From contig JBCDAV010000008.1 in the NCBI GenBank assembly GCA_039184865.1, positions 135,181 to 199,180 of the forward strand: DNA of 64,000 nucleotides, in the 5' to 3' direction. Each line of letters starts with the position of its first letter. Position 1 is the stretch's first letter. The DNA is from Thermohalobaculum sp039184865 (GTDB lineage: Bacteria > Pseudomonadota > Alphaproteobacteria > Rhodobacterales > Rhodobacteraceae). The notes beneath the pieces are model-generated. The model was not told where the DNA came from, made no database searches, and saw only the letters and a list, made by a program, of their open reading frames with translations. The position numbers and the translations under genes were made by a program. Shown here piece by piece: positions 8,449-17,567 of the stretch.

Positions 8449-9253
8449 TCGCCTGAATACCGCCGTGGCCGAGGCATGGTCGAACAGTTCCGCTGCGAGC
8501 GGAGCGGCGCCCGGAGCCTCCGAGCAGACGAAAACGGCAGAGGGCGTTCTGCTGCCCGTCGTCCGGCCAGTCGATTGGTCGGATGTCGCCGAGGCTCAGG
8601 TTCGCTCCGAGACGTTCGAGCAGGCTCGTGTGATCGCCGGCCGTCGGCGAACCGATCACTCAGGAGCATTCGATCTGCTCGCACTCCGGCTGGAACGGAT
8701 CTGCCGGGAGAACGGCTGGACGCGAATCGCGGTGACAACGCCGCGCGCAGGATGCGGGGGGACCACGGTTGCCCTCAACCTTGCGCTGGCTCTCGGTCAG
8801 CGAGGCGCGCGTGTTCTGGGGTTTGATGCTGCTGGGGACGGCAAGGGTGCTCTCGATCTTCTCGGTCTCAGGAAACCTCGATCCGTTGCGATAACAGATG
8901 TCGAAGATGCCGAACCACCGGTTCACCGGCTTGGCACCTCGTTGCTCCTCGCCGAGGCTCGTAGCCCGTCGGACCGTGCTTTCATGCGCGACGGGGGTGG
9001 AGATCCGACAGGCGGGTTGAATGCGCTCGTGGATCGATACAGCCCCGACTTAACGTTGGTTGATCTGCCATCCGTGTTGCGCGGCTCAGATACCCCGTTG
9101 GTCCTCGGGACGGTCGATGCGGCGTTGTTGGTTGCTGGCGCGGCGCGCTCCACTGCCGACGATATCGCGCAGAGCGCTCAACTGATCTCCGAAATGACGA
9201 CATTTCTGGGGACGGTTTTGAATGACGCCTCGACCGATGGAGCGGCGTACTGA
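8441..9253 (+). CDS. CpsD/CapB-like P-loop protein with degenerate Walker A
   Basis: A 270-residue protein in the place where a CpsD/CapB tyrosine autokinase is expected, directly after the Wzz-like gene (8-nt overlap). Residues 96-125 align with the kinase P-loop region, but the motif reads PRAGCGGTTVALNLA: the invariant Walker A lysine is replaced by Gly107. The second motif (VLGFDAAGDG) and the Walker B-like segment (LTLVDLPSV) are also altered from the usual LLIDxD and DxPP forms. There is no Tyr-rich C-terminal tail. It may therefore bind nucleotide poorly and act as a structural partner of the Wzz protein. The start at 8441 is supported by the overlap with the preceding stop. Confidence 0.78.
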   Translation: MSDRLNTAVAEAWSNSSAASGAAPGASEQTKTAEGVLLPVVRPVDWSDVAEAQVRSETFEQARVIAGRRRTDHSGAFDLLALRLERICRENGWTRIAVTTPRAGCGGTTVALNLALALGQRGARVLGFDAAGDGKGALDLLGLRKPRSVAITDVEDAEPPVHRLGTSLLLAEARSPSDRAFMRDGGGDPTGGLNALVDRYSPDLTLVDLPSVLRGSDTPLVLGTVDAALLVAGAARSTADDIAQSAQLISEMTTFLGTVLNDASTDGAAY

Positions 9254-9314
9254 TCATGTTTGGCTTGGTTGGACTGCTGTCTGCGTTTCGGCTCAGCGCC
9301 GGGGAGGCGCTTGC

Positions 9315-10772
9315 ATGAACGTTCAGGTCCGGATCGATCCGGCCGAATTGGCGCCGCAGTCCCGGCTTCGTTCGGCGAGGCTCCGACCGGAGCTGATCCC
9401 GGGACTGGTCATGTTGATCGACACATTCGGATTGATTGCGGCTGCGGCCATCGCGTTCTCGGTTTCGGACGTGCCGATGAGCGCGCTCGCCCAGACGGAC
9501 GTCTTTGCGACGGGTTTGCTGTCGGTTCTTGCACTGATTTTCGTTCGCTGTTCCGGGTCGTATCGCCTCGAGGTGATCCGAGATCCGATCTCCGCGCTCG
9601 ACCTTCCCGTGTTTTCCGTCGTCGCCGCGACGCTCTTGGTTCTTGCCGCCGCGCACGGGCTCGGCGCTCGCGCGGTGATCGACGCTGGATTTCTGGTTCT
9701 GACCGCCGTGACGGCGTCTCTGCTTCTCACTGGCTTGCGCCTGCTCCTCAGCGGTTGTCTGCGCCGTCTCGAGGCTGCCGACATGGTATGCCGCCGCGCA
9801 GTCATCCTATGCGCAAACCCTACGCCGCGCGGCACCGTTTTCGAGTTCGCCAACCGGTCGGACGGGCTGACAAGAATCGATGGCGCCTACTGCGTCGACG
9901 ATTTCCTGAGAACGAACGCCGTTCTGGGGCTGCCGGTTCTTGGAGATTTGGACGATCTCGTCGCTTCCGGACGTCGCGGAGAAATTGACACGGTGATTCT
10001 GACCATACCGCTGCACCGTTTGCCCGAGCTAGCTGGAACTCTCGATCGCCTCCGCGAACTCCCGATCGAGATCGAACTTCTCCCCGGTACCTTGCAAGGG
10101 CTGCCCGAAATGCGTGAGATCGGGACAATTCCGACGGGCCATCACGTCTTCAAGATCTGGCGCCGTCCGCTCTCGGACTGGGGGCGTACCGGGAAGATGG
10201 CTCTCGATTACGTGCTAGCAGCGACGGCTCTGATCTGCCTTTTGCCTGCCCTGCTGGCAATTGCGGTCGCAATACGACTGGAAAGCCCCGGCCCGGTTCT
10301 GTTTCGACAACGGCGTCTCGGTTACAACAATCAGCCGTTCGAGATTTTCAAGTTCCGCACGATGCGGCACCTGTCCGATCGCGACGGCGCAACGCCGCAG
10401 GCCCGGCGCTCCGATGCGCGCGTGACGCGGGTCGGTCGGGTCCTCAGGCGCATTTCGCTGGACGAACTCCCGCAATTGCTGAACGTGCTGAACGGCACGA
10501 TGTCGCTGGTTGGGCCTCGGCCCCATGCGCTCGACCACAACGAAGAGTTCGGCCAACTCGTGCGCGGTTACTACGGACGCCACAAAGTGCTCCCGGGAAT
10601 TACCGGCTGGGCTCAGGTCAAAGGTCTGCGCGGTGGCATCGGCTCGCGCGAGGAACTGGAAGCTCGCGTTGCGCACGATGTTTTCTACGCCGAGCACTGG
10701 AGCCTCGCGTTCGATCTGCGCATTCTGATCTCGACGGTGGCTGTCGTGCTGTTTCAGAGAAACGCCTACTGA
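9315..10772 (+). CDS. polyprenyl glycosylphosphotransferase (WcaJ/WbaP type)
   Basis: A 485-residue membrane enzyme that transfers a sugar-1-phosphate to undecaprenyl phosphate, the first step of exopolysaccharide repeat synthesis. Four hydrophobic segments fill the first 180 residues. A nucleotide-binding-like middle domain follows, then a re-entrant helix (about 295-320, DYVLAATALICLLPALL). The catalytic domain carries SPGPVLFRQRRLG, FKFRTM, the RRISLDELPQLLNVL helix, MSLVGPRP and LPGITGWAQV. The start at 9315 is favoured by GGGGAGG about 8 nt upstream. It closes the EPS block; the acceptor sugar cannot be told from sequence. Confidence 0.92.
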   Translation: MNVQVRIDPAELAPQSRLRSARLRPELIPGLVMLIDTFGLIAAAAIAFSVSDVPMSALAQTDVFATGLLSVLALIFVRCSGSYRLEVIRDPISALDLPVFSVVAATLLVLAAAHGLGARAVIDAGFLVLTAVTASLLLTGLRLLLSGCLRRLEAADMVCRRAVILCANPTPRGTVFEFANRSDGLTRIDGAYCVDDFLRTNAVLGLPVLGDLDDLVASGRRGEIDTVILTIPLHRLPELAGTLDRLRELPIEIELLPGTLQGLPEMREIGTIPTGHHVFKIWRRPLSDWGRTGKMALDYVLAATALICLLPALLAIAVAIRLESPGPVLFRQRRLGYNNQPFEIFKFRTMRHLSDRDGATPQARRSDARVTRVGRVLRRISLDELPQLLNVLNGTMSLVGPRPHALDHNEEFGQLVRGYYGRHKVLPGITGWAQVKGLRGGIGSREELEARVAHDVFYAEHWSLAFDLRILISTVAVVLFQRNAY

Positions 10773-10799
10773 CGTTGCGATTGCGGGTGGAGCCGCGCC

Positions 10800-11603
10800 T
10801 CAGATCCGGCGGAAGCGACCGATTGCCTCGACCAGGGTTTCCGGCAACCCAGCGCGCGTTTCCTCGGGTACCGCATCGAGACAACTCTCGACGTCCTTCT
10901 TGAGAATGCCGATCGTGTTGTCCGGATCGTAGCCGTCGCGTGAGAATTCGATGTCGGCGAAATTCGACACGAACCAGTTCTGACCGGAACTGTCGTTCAT
11001 CAGCGCAAAGAGCTTTTCTCGATCCACGTCCAGCGCCTCGGCCCAGTCGATTGCCTGTCGCGCGCCTGCAACTCCGCAGGCTGCAACGAAATTGTTCAGC
11101 ACCTTCGCTGTCATGCCGGCACCGAAACCACCCATCCGATGGAGCTTCGGGCCCATCGCGAGGAACATCGGTTCAAGTGCGTCGAGGTCGGCGTCATCGC
11201 CGCCCAGCATGAAGGACAATCGCGCCTCATCGGCTGCGATCTGGGCACCTGACATCGGCGCATCGATAACGCTCAGGTCGACCGGCAAACGAGAACGGAG
11301 ATCGGCGAGATAGCGCGGCGACAGCGTCGAACAGATCACGAGATACCGCAGATCCGGTGCCGCTTTCAGGATTGCCTGCTTTCGGAACAGAAGATCCTCG
11401 GTCTGGTCGATATCCCTGACCACGCTGAGCACCACCTCGCGATCCACCGCGAACGTCGTCGCATCCGGCTGCATTCGATCTACGAAGGTTCCGAACTCCG
11501 AGACCGGTCGGACGTCAAAGCCCGTGACGTCGAATCCGGCGCCGTCCAGTGCCCGCGCCATGCCGAGGCCCATCCGACCCGTTCCTGCGACACCGATTTT
11601 CAT
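10800..11603 (-). CDS. NAD(P)-dependent 3-hydroxyisobutyrate dehydrogenase family oxidoreductase
   Basis: A 267-residue protein of the beta-hydroxyacid dehydrogenase family. The N-terminal Rossmann motif is GVAGTGRMGLGMA, the substrate-binding segment is DAPMSGAQIAADEARLSFMLGG in modified form, and the catalytic lysine lies in MTAKVLNNFV (about residue 172). It is somewhat short for the family (usually about 290). The start at 11603 has GGAGA upstream. The gene faces the EPS block convergently with only 27 nt between stops, so it is probably not part of it. The substrate is not identifiable; relatives reduce tartronate semialdehyde, 3-hydroxyisobutyrate and similar acids. Confidence 0.85.
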   Translation of the reverse strand: MKIGVAGTGRMGLGMARALDGAGFDVTGFDVRPVSEFGTFVDRMQPDATTFAVDREVVLSVVRDIDQTEDLLFRKQAILKAAPDLRYLVICSTLSPRYLADLRSRLPVDLSVIDAPMSGAQIAADEARLSFMLGGDDADLDALEPMFLAMGPKLHRMGGFGAGMTAKVLNNFVAACGVAGARQAIDWAEALDVDREKLFALMNDSSGQNWFVSNFADIEFSRDGYDPDNTIGILKKDVESCLDAVPEETRAGLPETLVEAIGRFRRI

Positions 11604-11648
11604 GGAGATGTCTCCCGCCGTCCCGGCCCGGGGCGCTCGATTCAATCC

Positions 11649-12056
11649 TCAGGTGCTCTTGCCCGGTTCTCCGCAGAGTAGGGGGCGCCTGTCGCGGCCG
11701 GTCACCCGAAGTTCGAGCCCCTTGTTTTCTCCATTCAGGAGGCGCGCAAGCAGGCCGTTCTTGTCGCGCACCATGCGCCAGCACAGGACCTCGTCGCCTT
11801 CACCCTGGTCGTAGAGGAAGCAGAGTTGTGCGCCATGCGGACGCCAGGCGCCGGTCACGCAACTGCCGTCGCGGTATCGCCAGAGCGTGCGCCCGTCCAT
11901 CGAGAACTGCTCGGATCCGAACGGTTCTCCCTCGCGTTCGAAGTAGAGCGTCCAGCCTTCCGCGTAGGTTTTGAACTCGCTCGGGCCGACGACGCGTTCT
12001 TCGGCGACGGCGAGCGGCGCCATCAGGGCAAAGAGCAGGATCAGGACGCGTTTCAT
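11649..12056 (-). CDS. small exported protein of unknown function
   Basis: A 135-residue protein with a clear signal peptide (MKRVLILLFALMAPLAVAEE), so periplasmic or secreted. The mature part is rich in aromatic residues (YAEGWTLYFEREGEPFG, TLWRYRDGSCVTG) and contains four cysteines (SCV, QLCF, VLCW, LLCG), which may form disulfides. The pattern WRYRDGSCxxG is typical of small uncharacterised alphaproteobacterial proteins. It lies 26 nt downstream of the DUF255 thioredoxin-domain gene on the same strand, so a joint thiol-related role in the periplasm is possible. I do not recognise a named family. Confidence 0.72.
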   Translation of the reverse strand: MKRVLILLFALMAPLAVAEERVVGPSEFKTYAEGWTLYFEREGEPFGSEQFSMDGRTLWRYRDGSCVTGAWRPHGAQLCFLYDQGEGDEVLCWRMVRDKNGLLARLLNGENKGLELRVTGRDRRPLLCGEPGKST

Positions 12057-12082
12057 GCGTGCACTCTGCCGCTGACGCGGGA

Positions 12083-14353
12083 TCAGGGCAACCGGAATGT
12101 AGCTTCTTCCGGTTCGAGGCAAAGTTCGTGCGAACAGACCTGCAGGGTCAGGACGATCTCCCCCGCGGTGTCGCCGAGCGGAACGGAGAGTTCCCCCTCG
12201 TAGACCCGGATCTTTTCGTCGGCGAAGCCTGCATCGAATGGTTTGCCTTCTGGCCAGTCCACCGTGGCGCCCTCGAGCGCAGCGCCGATCAGCCAGTCGG
12301 GCCCCGGTCGCGCCGCGTTCACATGCCAGCCCTCGGCGATGGTCAGGTCGAGCCGGTCCGGCAGGAGGTGCGCGCGCACCGTACCGCGTGCCAACGACCG
12401 CCGTCTTTCCGAACCACCAGTTGCAATGATGCGTGCGGCGACCAGCGCATCCGGCCGCAAGAGCGGCTGTTCGACCAACGGCGCGGACAGCGCATTCAAC
12501 AGGTTGAGCGCGCGGGCCTCAGTCTCGAGATCGGTGCTTTGGCGCGCCGAAAGCGCGAGCAGTTCGAGTGCGGACGACTCGCCGGACGGGACCGCGTTGT
12601 CGGAACTGTTGTAGATCGGACCTAATGGGCCATCTGCTGCGGCCATTTTCAGGCGCCCCGCACCGTCAGCGAAGTTTCGCAGCATAGTTGCAGTGAGTGT
12701 CTGCGCGCGGTCACGCCAGACTGTCTGGCCGGTAGCATCGGCGAGCGCGAGAAAGCCGAGCGCGACCCAGACATGGTCCTGCAGGGCGCCCCGTTCGTAG
12801 GCCGATCCGTTCGCCCAGAAGCGCGCGAGGCTCTGGCCGTCCCAGAACCTGAGCCACAGGGTCTCGCCCGCGCGCGCGGCGATCTCGGCGTGATGCGGAT
12901 CTTCGAACGCCTCCGATGCTTCGGCGAATGCGCGGATCATCAGGCCGTTCCAGCCGGCGATGATCTTGTCGTCGCGCAAGGGGCGCGGGCGGGCTTCGCG
13001 TGCCAGCCGCAAGGCTTCGAGCACGGGATCCAGGGTTGCGAAGTCCGTGTCGGCAAGCGGATCAAGATGGATGACCGCGCCGTTCTCCAGCGTGGGCGCG
13101 GCATCGAGATCGAGGGGCGCGACGCTTTTGGAGAGGCCGTGCCTGGCCAGCGCCTCCGGTGTCCAGACGTAGAACGCGCCTTCCTCGATCTGACCCGAAT
13201 CGGCCGCGCTGTCGGCATCCTCTGCCGCGTAGAAGGTGCCGTCGGAATCGGTCATGTCGCGGATCACATAGTCGAACGTGCGTTCGACCGCGCGCCGATA
13301 ATGCGGAGCGCCCGTGATCTCCCAGGCCTGCAGGAAGGCCCGGGCAAGCTGCGCCTGATTGTAGAGCATCTTTTCGAAATGCGGCGTGCGCCAGTTCGGA
13401 TCGACGGTATAGCGATGAAAGCCGCCGCCGGCATGGTCATGAATCCCGCCCGCGGCGATCGCGTCGAGGGTCTCCAGCGCCATTGTAAGCGCGCTGTCAT
13501 CTCCGGTCCGACGCCAGTGATCCATCAGGAACAGCAAGTAACCTTCCTGCGGAAACTGCTGGCTCTGGCTGAAGCCGCCCTCCAGCGCATTGTTCATCTG
13601 TTCGAGTTGCGCGACGGCCAGCGCGTAGGTGTCCTCGGTGAGTGCCGCCGACATGTCGGAGCGCATCTGGGTCAGGCGGCGCACGGCGTCGGACAGGCTG
13701 TCGGCAAGCTGCTCGATTTCCGGTCGGCGCGCGGGATCGCCCCAGGACTGGCCGATCGCGGCGAGAATCTGTGTGAAATGCGCGCGCGGCATGTAACCGG
13801 CCGTGTGGAACGGCCTCCCGTCCGGCATCAGAAAGACCGAGTTCGGCCAGCCGGCATGACCGTTCTGAAGCTGGGTTGCGGTGATGTAGAGATGATCGAG
13901 TTCGGGATGCTGCTCACGGTCGATCTTAACCGGGATGAAGTGCCGGTTGAGGATCTCGGCGACGGCCTCGTTGTCGAAGCTCTCCTCCTCCATCACGTGG
14001 CACCAGTGGCAGGTCGCATAGCCGACGCTGAGGAAGATCGGCATGCCACGCTCGGCGGCCTCGGCCAGAGCGTCGTCGGTCCAGGGCCGCCAGTCGACCG
14101 GGTTGTGGGCGTGCTGGAGCAGGTAGGGCGAAGGTTCCTCGATCAGCCGGTTCACGTAGCGCGCGCGGTCGCCGTCGAACAGGTGCGTGCGCGGCTCGTA
14201 ACCGGGTGGCATGGCGAGATAAGCGGCTTCGAGGCGTGCGTGCACATTTGCGTCGCGCTCCGTCCCGGGGGGTAATTGGGCGGTCATCGCTTCGCCTCCC
14301 ACGAAAAACAGCGCCAGTGCGATCAGGAACAGGTGAGCGAGTCGAGGTGCCAT
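12083..14353 (-). CDS. periplasmic DUF255 thioredoxin-domain protein with DsbD-like C-terminus
   Basis: A 756-residue protein of the YyaL/SSP411 family. A signal peptide (residues 1-25) indicates export. The N-terminal thioredoxin-like DUF255 domain contains EEPSPYLLQHAHNPVDW and the redox motif CHWC at 115-118, followed by DREQHPELD. The middle 450 residues form an (alpha/alpha)6 glycosidase-like barrel (GGGFHRY, FEKMLYNQAQLA, DDKIIAGWNGLMIRA). The last 100 residues are extra compared with most relatives: they look like the DsbD N-terminal domain, with Cys740 and Cys745 in VCSHELCLEPE. Catalytic function of the family is unsettled; the fusion points to periplasmic thiol-disulfide exchange. 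Confidence 0.87.
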   Translation of the reverse strand: MAPRLAHLFLIALALFFVGGEAMTAQLPPGTERDANVHARLEAAYLAMPPGYEPRTHLFDGDRARYVNRLIEEPSPYLLQHAHNPVDWRPWTDDALAEAAERGMPIFLSVGYATCHWCHVMEEESFDNEAVAEILNRHFIPVKIDREQHPELDHLYITATQLQNGHAGWPNSVFLMPDGRPFHTAGYMPRAHFTQILAAIGQSWGDPARRPEIEQLADSLSDAVRRLTQMRSDMSAALTEDTYALAVAQLEQMNNALEGGFSQSQQFPQEGYLLFLMDHWRRTGDDSALTMALETLDAIAAGGIHDHAGGGFHRYTVDPNWRTPHFEKMLYNQAQLARAFLQAWEITGAPHYRRAVERTFDYVIRDMTDSDGTFYAAEDADSAADSGQIEEGAFYVWTPEALARHGLSKSVAPLDLDAAPTLENGAVIHLDPLADTDFATLDPVLEALRLAREARPRPLRDDKIIAGWNGLMIRAFAEASEAFEDPHHAEIAARAGETLWLRFWDGQSLARFWANGSAYERGALQDHVWVALGFLALADATGQTVWRDRAQTLTATMLRNFADGAGRLKMAAADGPLGPIYNSSDNAVPSGESSALELLALSARQSTDLETEARALNLLNALSAPLVEQPLLRPDALVAARIIATGGSERRRSLARGTVRAHLLPDRLDLTIAEGWHVNAARPGPDWLIGAALEGATVDWPEGKPFDAGFADEKIRVYEGELSVPLGDTAGEIVLTLQVCSHELCLEPEEATFRLP

Positions 14354-14419
14354 GCAGAAAAGGTGCCTCAGCCAGATGCGCGAGGCCAGACACGGCTGCG
14401 TGTGGCCTGCTGGCAGGGG

Positions 14420-14447
14420 TTGGCTTGCACGAAAATGTTCCTATTAT
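14420..14447 (+). promoter_or_regulatory. promoter of the OB-fold gene
   Basis: TTGGCT (14420-14425) and TATTAT (14442-14447) are spaced by 16 nt. The predicted transcription start is near 14453-14455, which coincides with the ATG at 14455, so the mRNA may be leaderless. The LexA box covers the -10 element. Confidence 0.6.
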
Positions 14448-14451
14448 GTTC
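14437..14451 (+). promoter_or_regulatory. LexA (SOS) box, GTTC-N7-GTTC
   Basis: GTTC at 14437-14440 and GTTC at 14448-14451 are separated by exactly 7 nt, which is the established alphaproteobacterial LexA direct-repeat operator. It overlaps the -10 element of a good promoter directly upstream of a DnaE2-type OB-fold gene. The match of spacing, position and downstream gene makes a chance hit unlikely. Confidence 0.75.
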
Positions 14452-14454
14452 TTA

Positions 14455-14883
14455 ATGAAAACGCTCATGTGCAGCCAGCTTCCCCTGACGCCAGACCGTA
14501 CCCGGATACGGGTCGCCGGTCTCGTGATCACACGGCAACGCCCCGGGACGGCGTCCGGTGTGATCTTCCTGACGCTCGAGGATGAGACCGGGATCGCCAA
14601 TGTCATCGTCTGGCCGAAGATGTACGAGCGTTATCGCCGCGCGGTCATTGCCGGGCGGTTGCTGCGGGTGACGGGTCAATTGCAGCGAGAGGGCTCGGTG
14701 CACCATCTGGTAGCGTGGAAGATCGAGGATCTCTCAACGATGCTCGACCGGCTTGGCATGCCGGATACGACCCATGCCCGGTCCGACGAGGCAAAGCGCC
14801 CGGTTCCGCCACGGCGTCCGCCGCGGGCAAGGCATCCGCGCGAGCAGGCCAAGGCGCTGTTCCCGAGCCGGGACTTTCACTAG
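14455..14883 (+). CDS. stand-alone OB-fold protein matching the DnaE2 C-terminus
   Basis: A 142-residue protein made of one OB-fold plus a basic tail. Residues 19-80 (VAGLVITRQRPGTASGVIF, LEDETGIANVIVWPK, YRRAVIAGRLLRVTGQLQRE) match the nucleic-acid-binding domain at the C-terminal end of the error-prone polymerase DnaE2. The polymerase, PHP and finger domains are absent, and the sequence just upstream is the 5' end of the opposite-strand gene. The tail (residues 100-142) is rich in Arg/Pro. The start at 14455 is preferred because it coincides with the predicted transcription start; ATG 14446 lies inside the LexA box, and ATG 14467 is an alternative. It is either a remnant of dnaE2 or a small SOS-induced DNA-binding protein; the intact frame and operator favour function. 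Confidence 0.8.
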   Translation: MKTLMCSQLPLTPDRTRIRVAGLVITRQRPGTASGVIFLTLEDETGIANVIVWPKMYERYRRAVIAGRLLRVTGQLQREGSVHHLVAWKIEDLSTMLDRLGMPDTTHARSDEAKRPVPPRRPPRARHPREQAKALFPSRDFH

Positions 14884-14899
14884 CGGCGCGGAGCGGGGA

Positions 14900-15070
14900 T
14901 CAGATGCCCCAGTCGACCCAGTAGACCGCGATCATCGCGCCCATCTTCGACCAGATTGTCAGATTGAAGAACAGACGCAGAAGGTGCTTTGAGTCGTTGT
15001 CTTCCGTGACACCGACGAGGCGGCACAGCATCTCGCCCGGCCAGAGTACTGCAGTTTCGAACTTGCTCAT
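14900..15070 (-). CDS. 56-residue small membrane-associated protein
   Basis: A short gene of 56 codons. It begins MSKFETAVLWPGEMLCRLVG, continues with an acidic turn (VTEDNDSKH), and ends with a hydrophobic/aromatic segment (LFFNLTIWSKMGAIIAVYW) that could be one membrane helix. A strong Shine-Dalgarno, GGAGG, lies 8 nt before the ATG. The stop is 16 nt from the convergent stop of the OB-fold gene. The combination of ribosome-binding site, codon pattern and amphipathic sequence supports a real gene. The function is unknown. Confidence 0.68.
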   Translation of the reverse strand: MSKFETAVLWPGEMLCRLVGVTEDNDSKHLLRLFFNLTIWSKMGAMIAVYWVDWGI

Positions 15071-15225
15071 TTTGACGCCTCCGACGCCGCTGTCTGCTTT
15101 CAGCTAGGCATCCCGGCGGTTCGGAAGAAGGTGCGGTACAAGAAGCCCGGCATGCGTGACGCGCAATGCTCCGGAAGCCGGTTTCCGAAGAAGCGCCGGC
15201 TACGCGCGTCCGCCCTTGAGTGCAA

Positions 15226-16359
15226 TCAGTTCAGCGTGGCGAGAAGTGCAGCCATGAGCTTGCCGCGCTCAGCCAGACTTTCGATCTCGATATGTTCGTT
15301 GAGCGTGTGAAGCCCGGCCCCGCGGACCCCGAGGGAGTCGAGCGTCGGGATACCCATCGCACCGGTGAAGTTGCCGTCGGAGCCACCGCCCGCCATCTGC
15401 GGATTTACCGAGAAGCCGAGATCTGATGCGAGCGCCTTGGCGTGTTCGAAGAGCGCCCTGTCGGCATCGCTGGGTTCCCAGACCGGCCGGGTGACGCCGC
15501 GATCCACATGGAAGGCCACCGGATCGTCCGGCGCGTTCAGCGCCAGCATCTTCGCAACCCCGTCGTCGAGATCGGACTGGCGCTTGGCCATGCTGAGCGC
15601 CTGCGCCGAGCAGCCCGACGGCACGCAGTTCACGTGGGCCTGATCGGAGCTGACGCAGCCCACGGAGAACGTGCAGGAATCGGTCGTCATGTCCTCGATC
15701 TGCAGGATGCGTCTGGCCATCTCCTTCACTGCGGAGCGCCCGAGCCTCGGGTCGACCCCGGCATGGATCGGCACGCCGGTGGTGCGCAGGTTGAACCGGG
15801 CGATCGCATAGCGCCCCCAGGCAACGCCGCCATCTGCGCGGGCCGGTTCCGGGACCAGAACGTATTTCTGCGTCGCGGCGGTCGTTTCGATCAGTTCGCG
15901 CGTCGCCGGTGTGCCGATCTCCTCGTCCGGCGTGAAAAGGACGGTGACCGGCAGCGGCGTGCCCGTTCCGCTCCCGGCCAGTTGCCGGAGCGCTTCGAGC
16001 GACAGATAGTTGCCGCCCTTCATGTCCTGAATGCCGGGCCCCCAGCATTTTCCGCCGTCGCGGCGATAGGGCAGGACGTCGAGGGTGCCGATCGGGTGAA
16101 CCGTGTCCATGTGCCCGGCAATCAGGATGCCGGGCTCTCCGGCGCGCGGATGCGGGAAGGTCGCGCGCACGCAACCGCCGAGGCCCATGCGGCCGGGGAT
16201 GCGTTCGATGGATGCGCCCATCGCGGCCAGATCGTAGGCCGCAAGATCGATCATGCGATCGACGGCGGCGGCGTCATGGGTCGGGCTTTCGCACTCGATC
16301 CAGGGGCGCAGGCCGCGGCACATCTGATCTGAATCAAAGGGCAGGGCATTGAAATCCAT
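15226..16359 (-). CDS. M20 family metallopeptidase, glutamate carboxypeptidase type
   Basis: A 377-residue zinc hydrolase of family M20A (CPG2-like). Metal and catalytic residues are visible in order: IAGHMDTVHP (His and Asp), GPGIQDMKGG (bridging Asp), TPDEEIG (catalytic Glu-Glu), VPEPA (Glu), and a final His in GAGLHTLNEH. A dimerisation lid domain lies between. It probably removes a C-terminal glutamate-like residue or cleaves an N-acyl amino acid in the cytoplasm, since no signal peptide is present. It is last in a long minus-strand run; the gap of 45 nt to the next M20 gene suggests co-transcription. Confidence 0.9.
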   Translation of the reverse strand: MDFNALPFDSDQMCRGLRPWIECESPTHDAAAVDRMIDLAAYDLAAMGASIERIPGRMGLGGCVRATFPHPRAGEPGILIAGHMDTVHPIGTLDVLPYRRDGGKCWGPGIQDMKGGNYLSLEALRQLAGSGTGTPLPVTVLFTPDEEIGTPATRELIETTAATQKYVLVPEPARADGGVAWGRYAIARFNLRTTGVPIHAGVDPRLGRSAVKEMARRILQIEDMTTDSCTFSVGCVSSDQAHVNCVPSGCSAQALSMAKRQSDLDDGVAKMLALNAPDDPVAFHVDRGVTRPVWEPSDADRALFEHAKALASDLGFSVNPQMAGGGSDGNFTGAMGIPTLDSLGVRGAGLHTLNEHIEIESLAERGKLMAALLATLN

Positions 16360-16404
16360 GGCAGTCTCCGATCCTCGACAGGTCCGACCCGTCGCGTGAC
16401 AGCG

Positions 16405-17562
<1,158 letters not shown>

Positions 17563-17567
17563 ATGGC

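Noticed and set aside
14446..14454. ATG at 14446 as start of the OB-fold protein
   Set aside because: It lies within the -10 element and the LexA box, upstream of the predicted transcription start.
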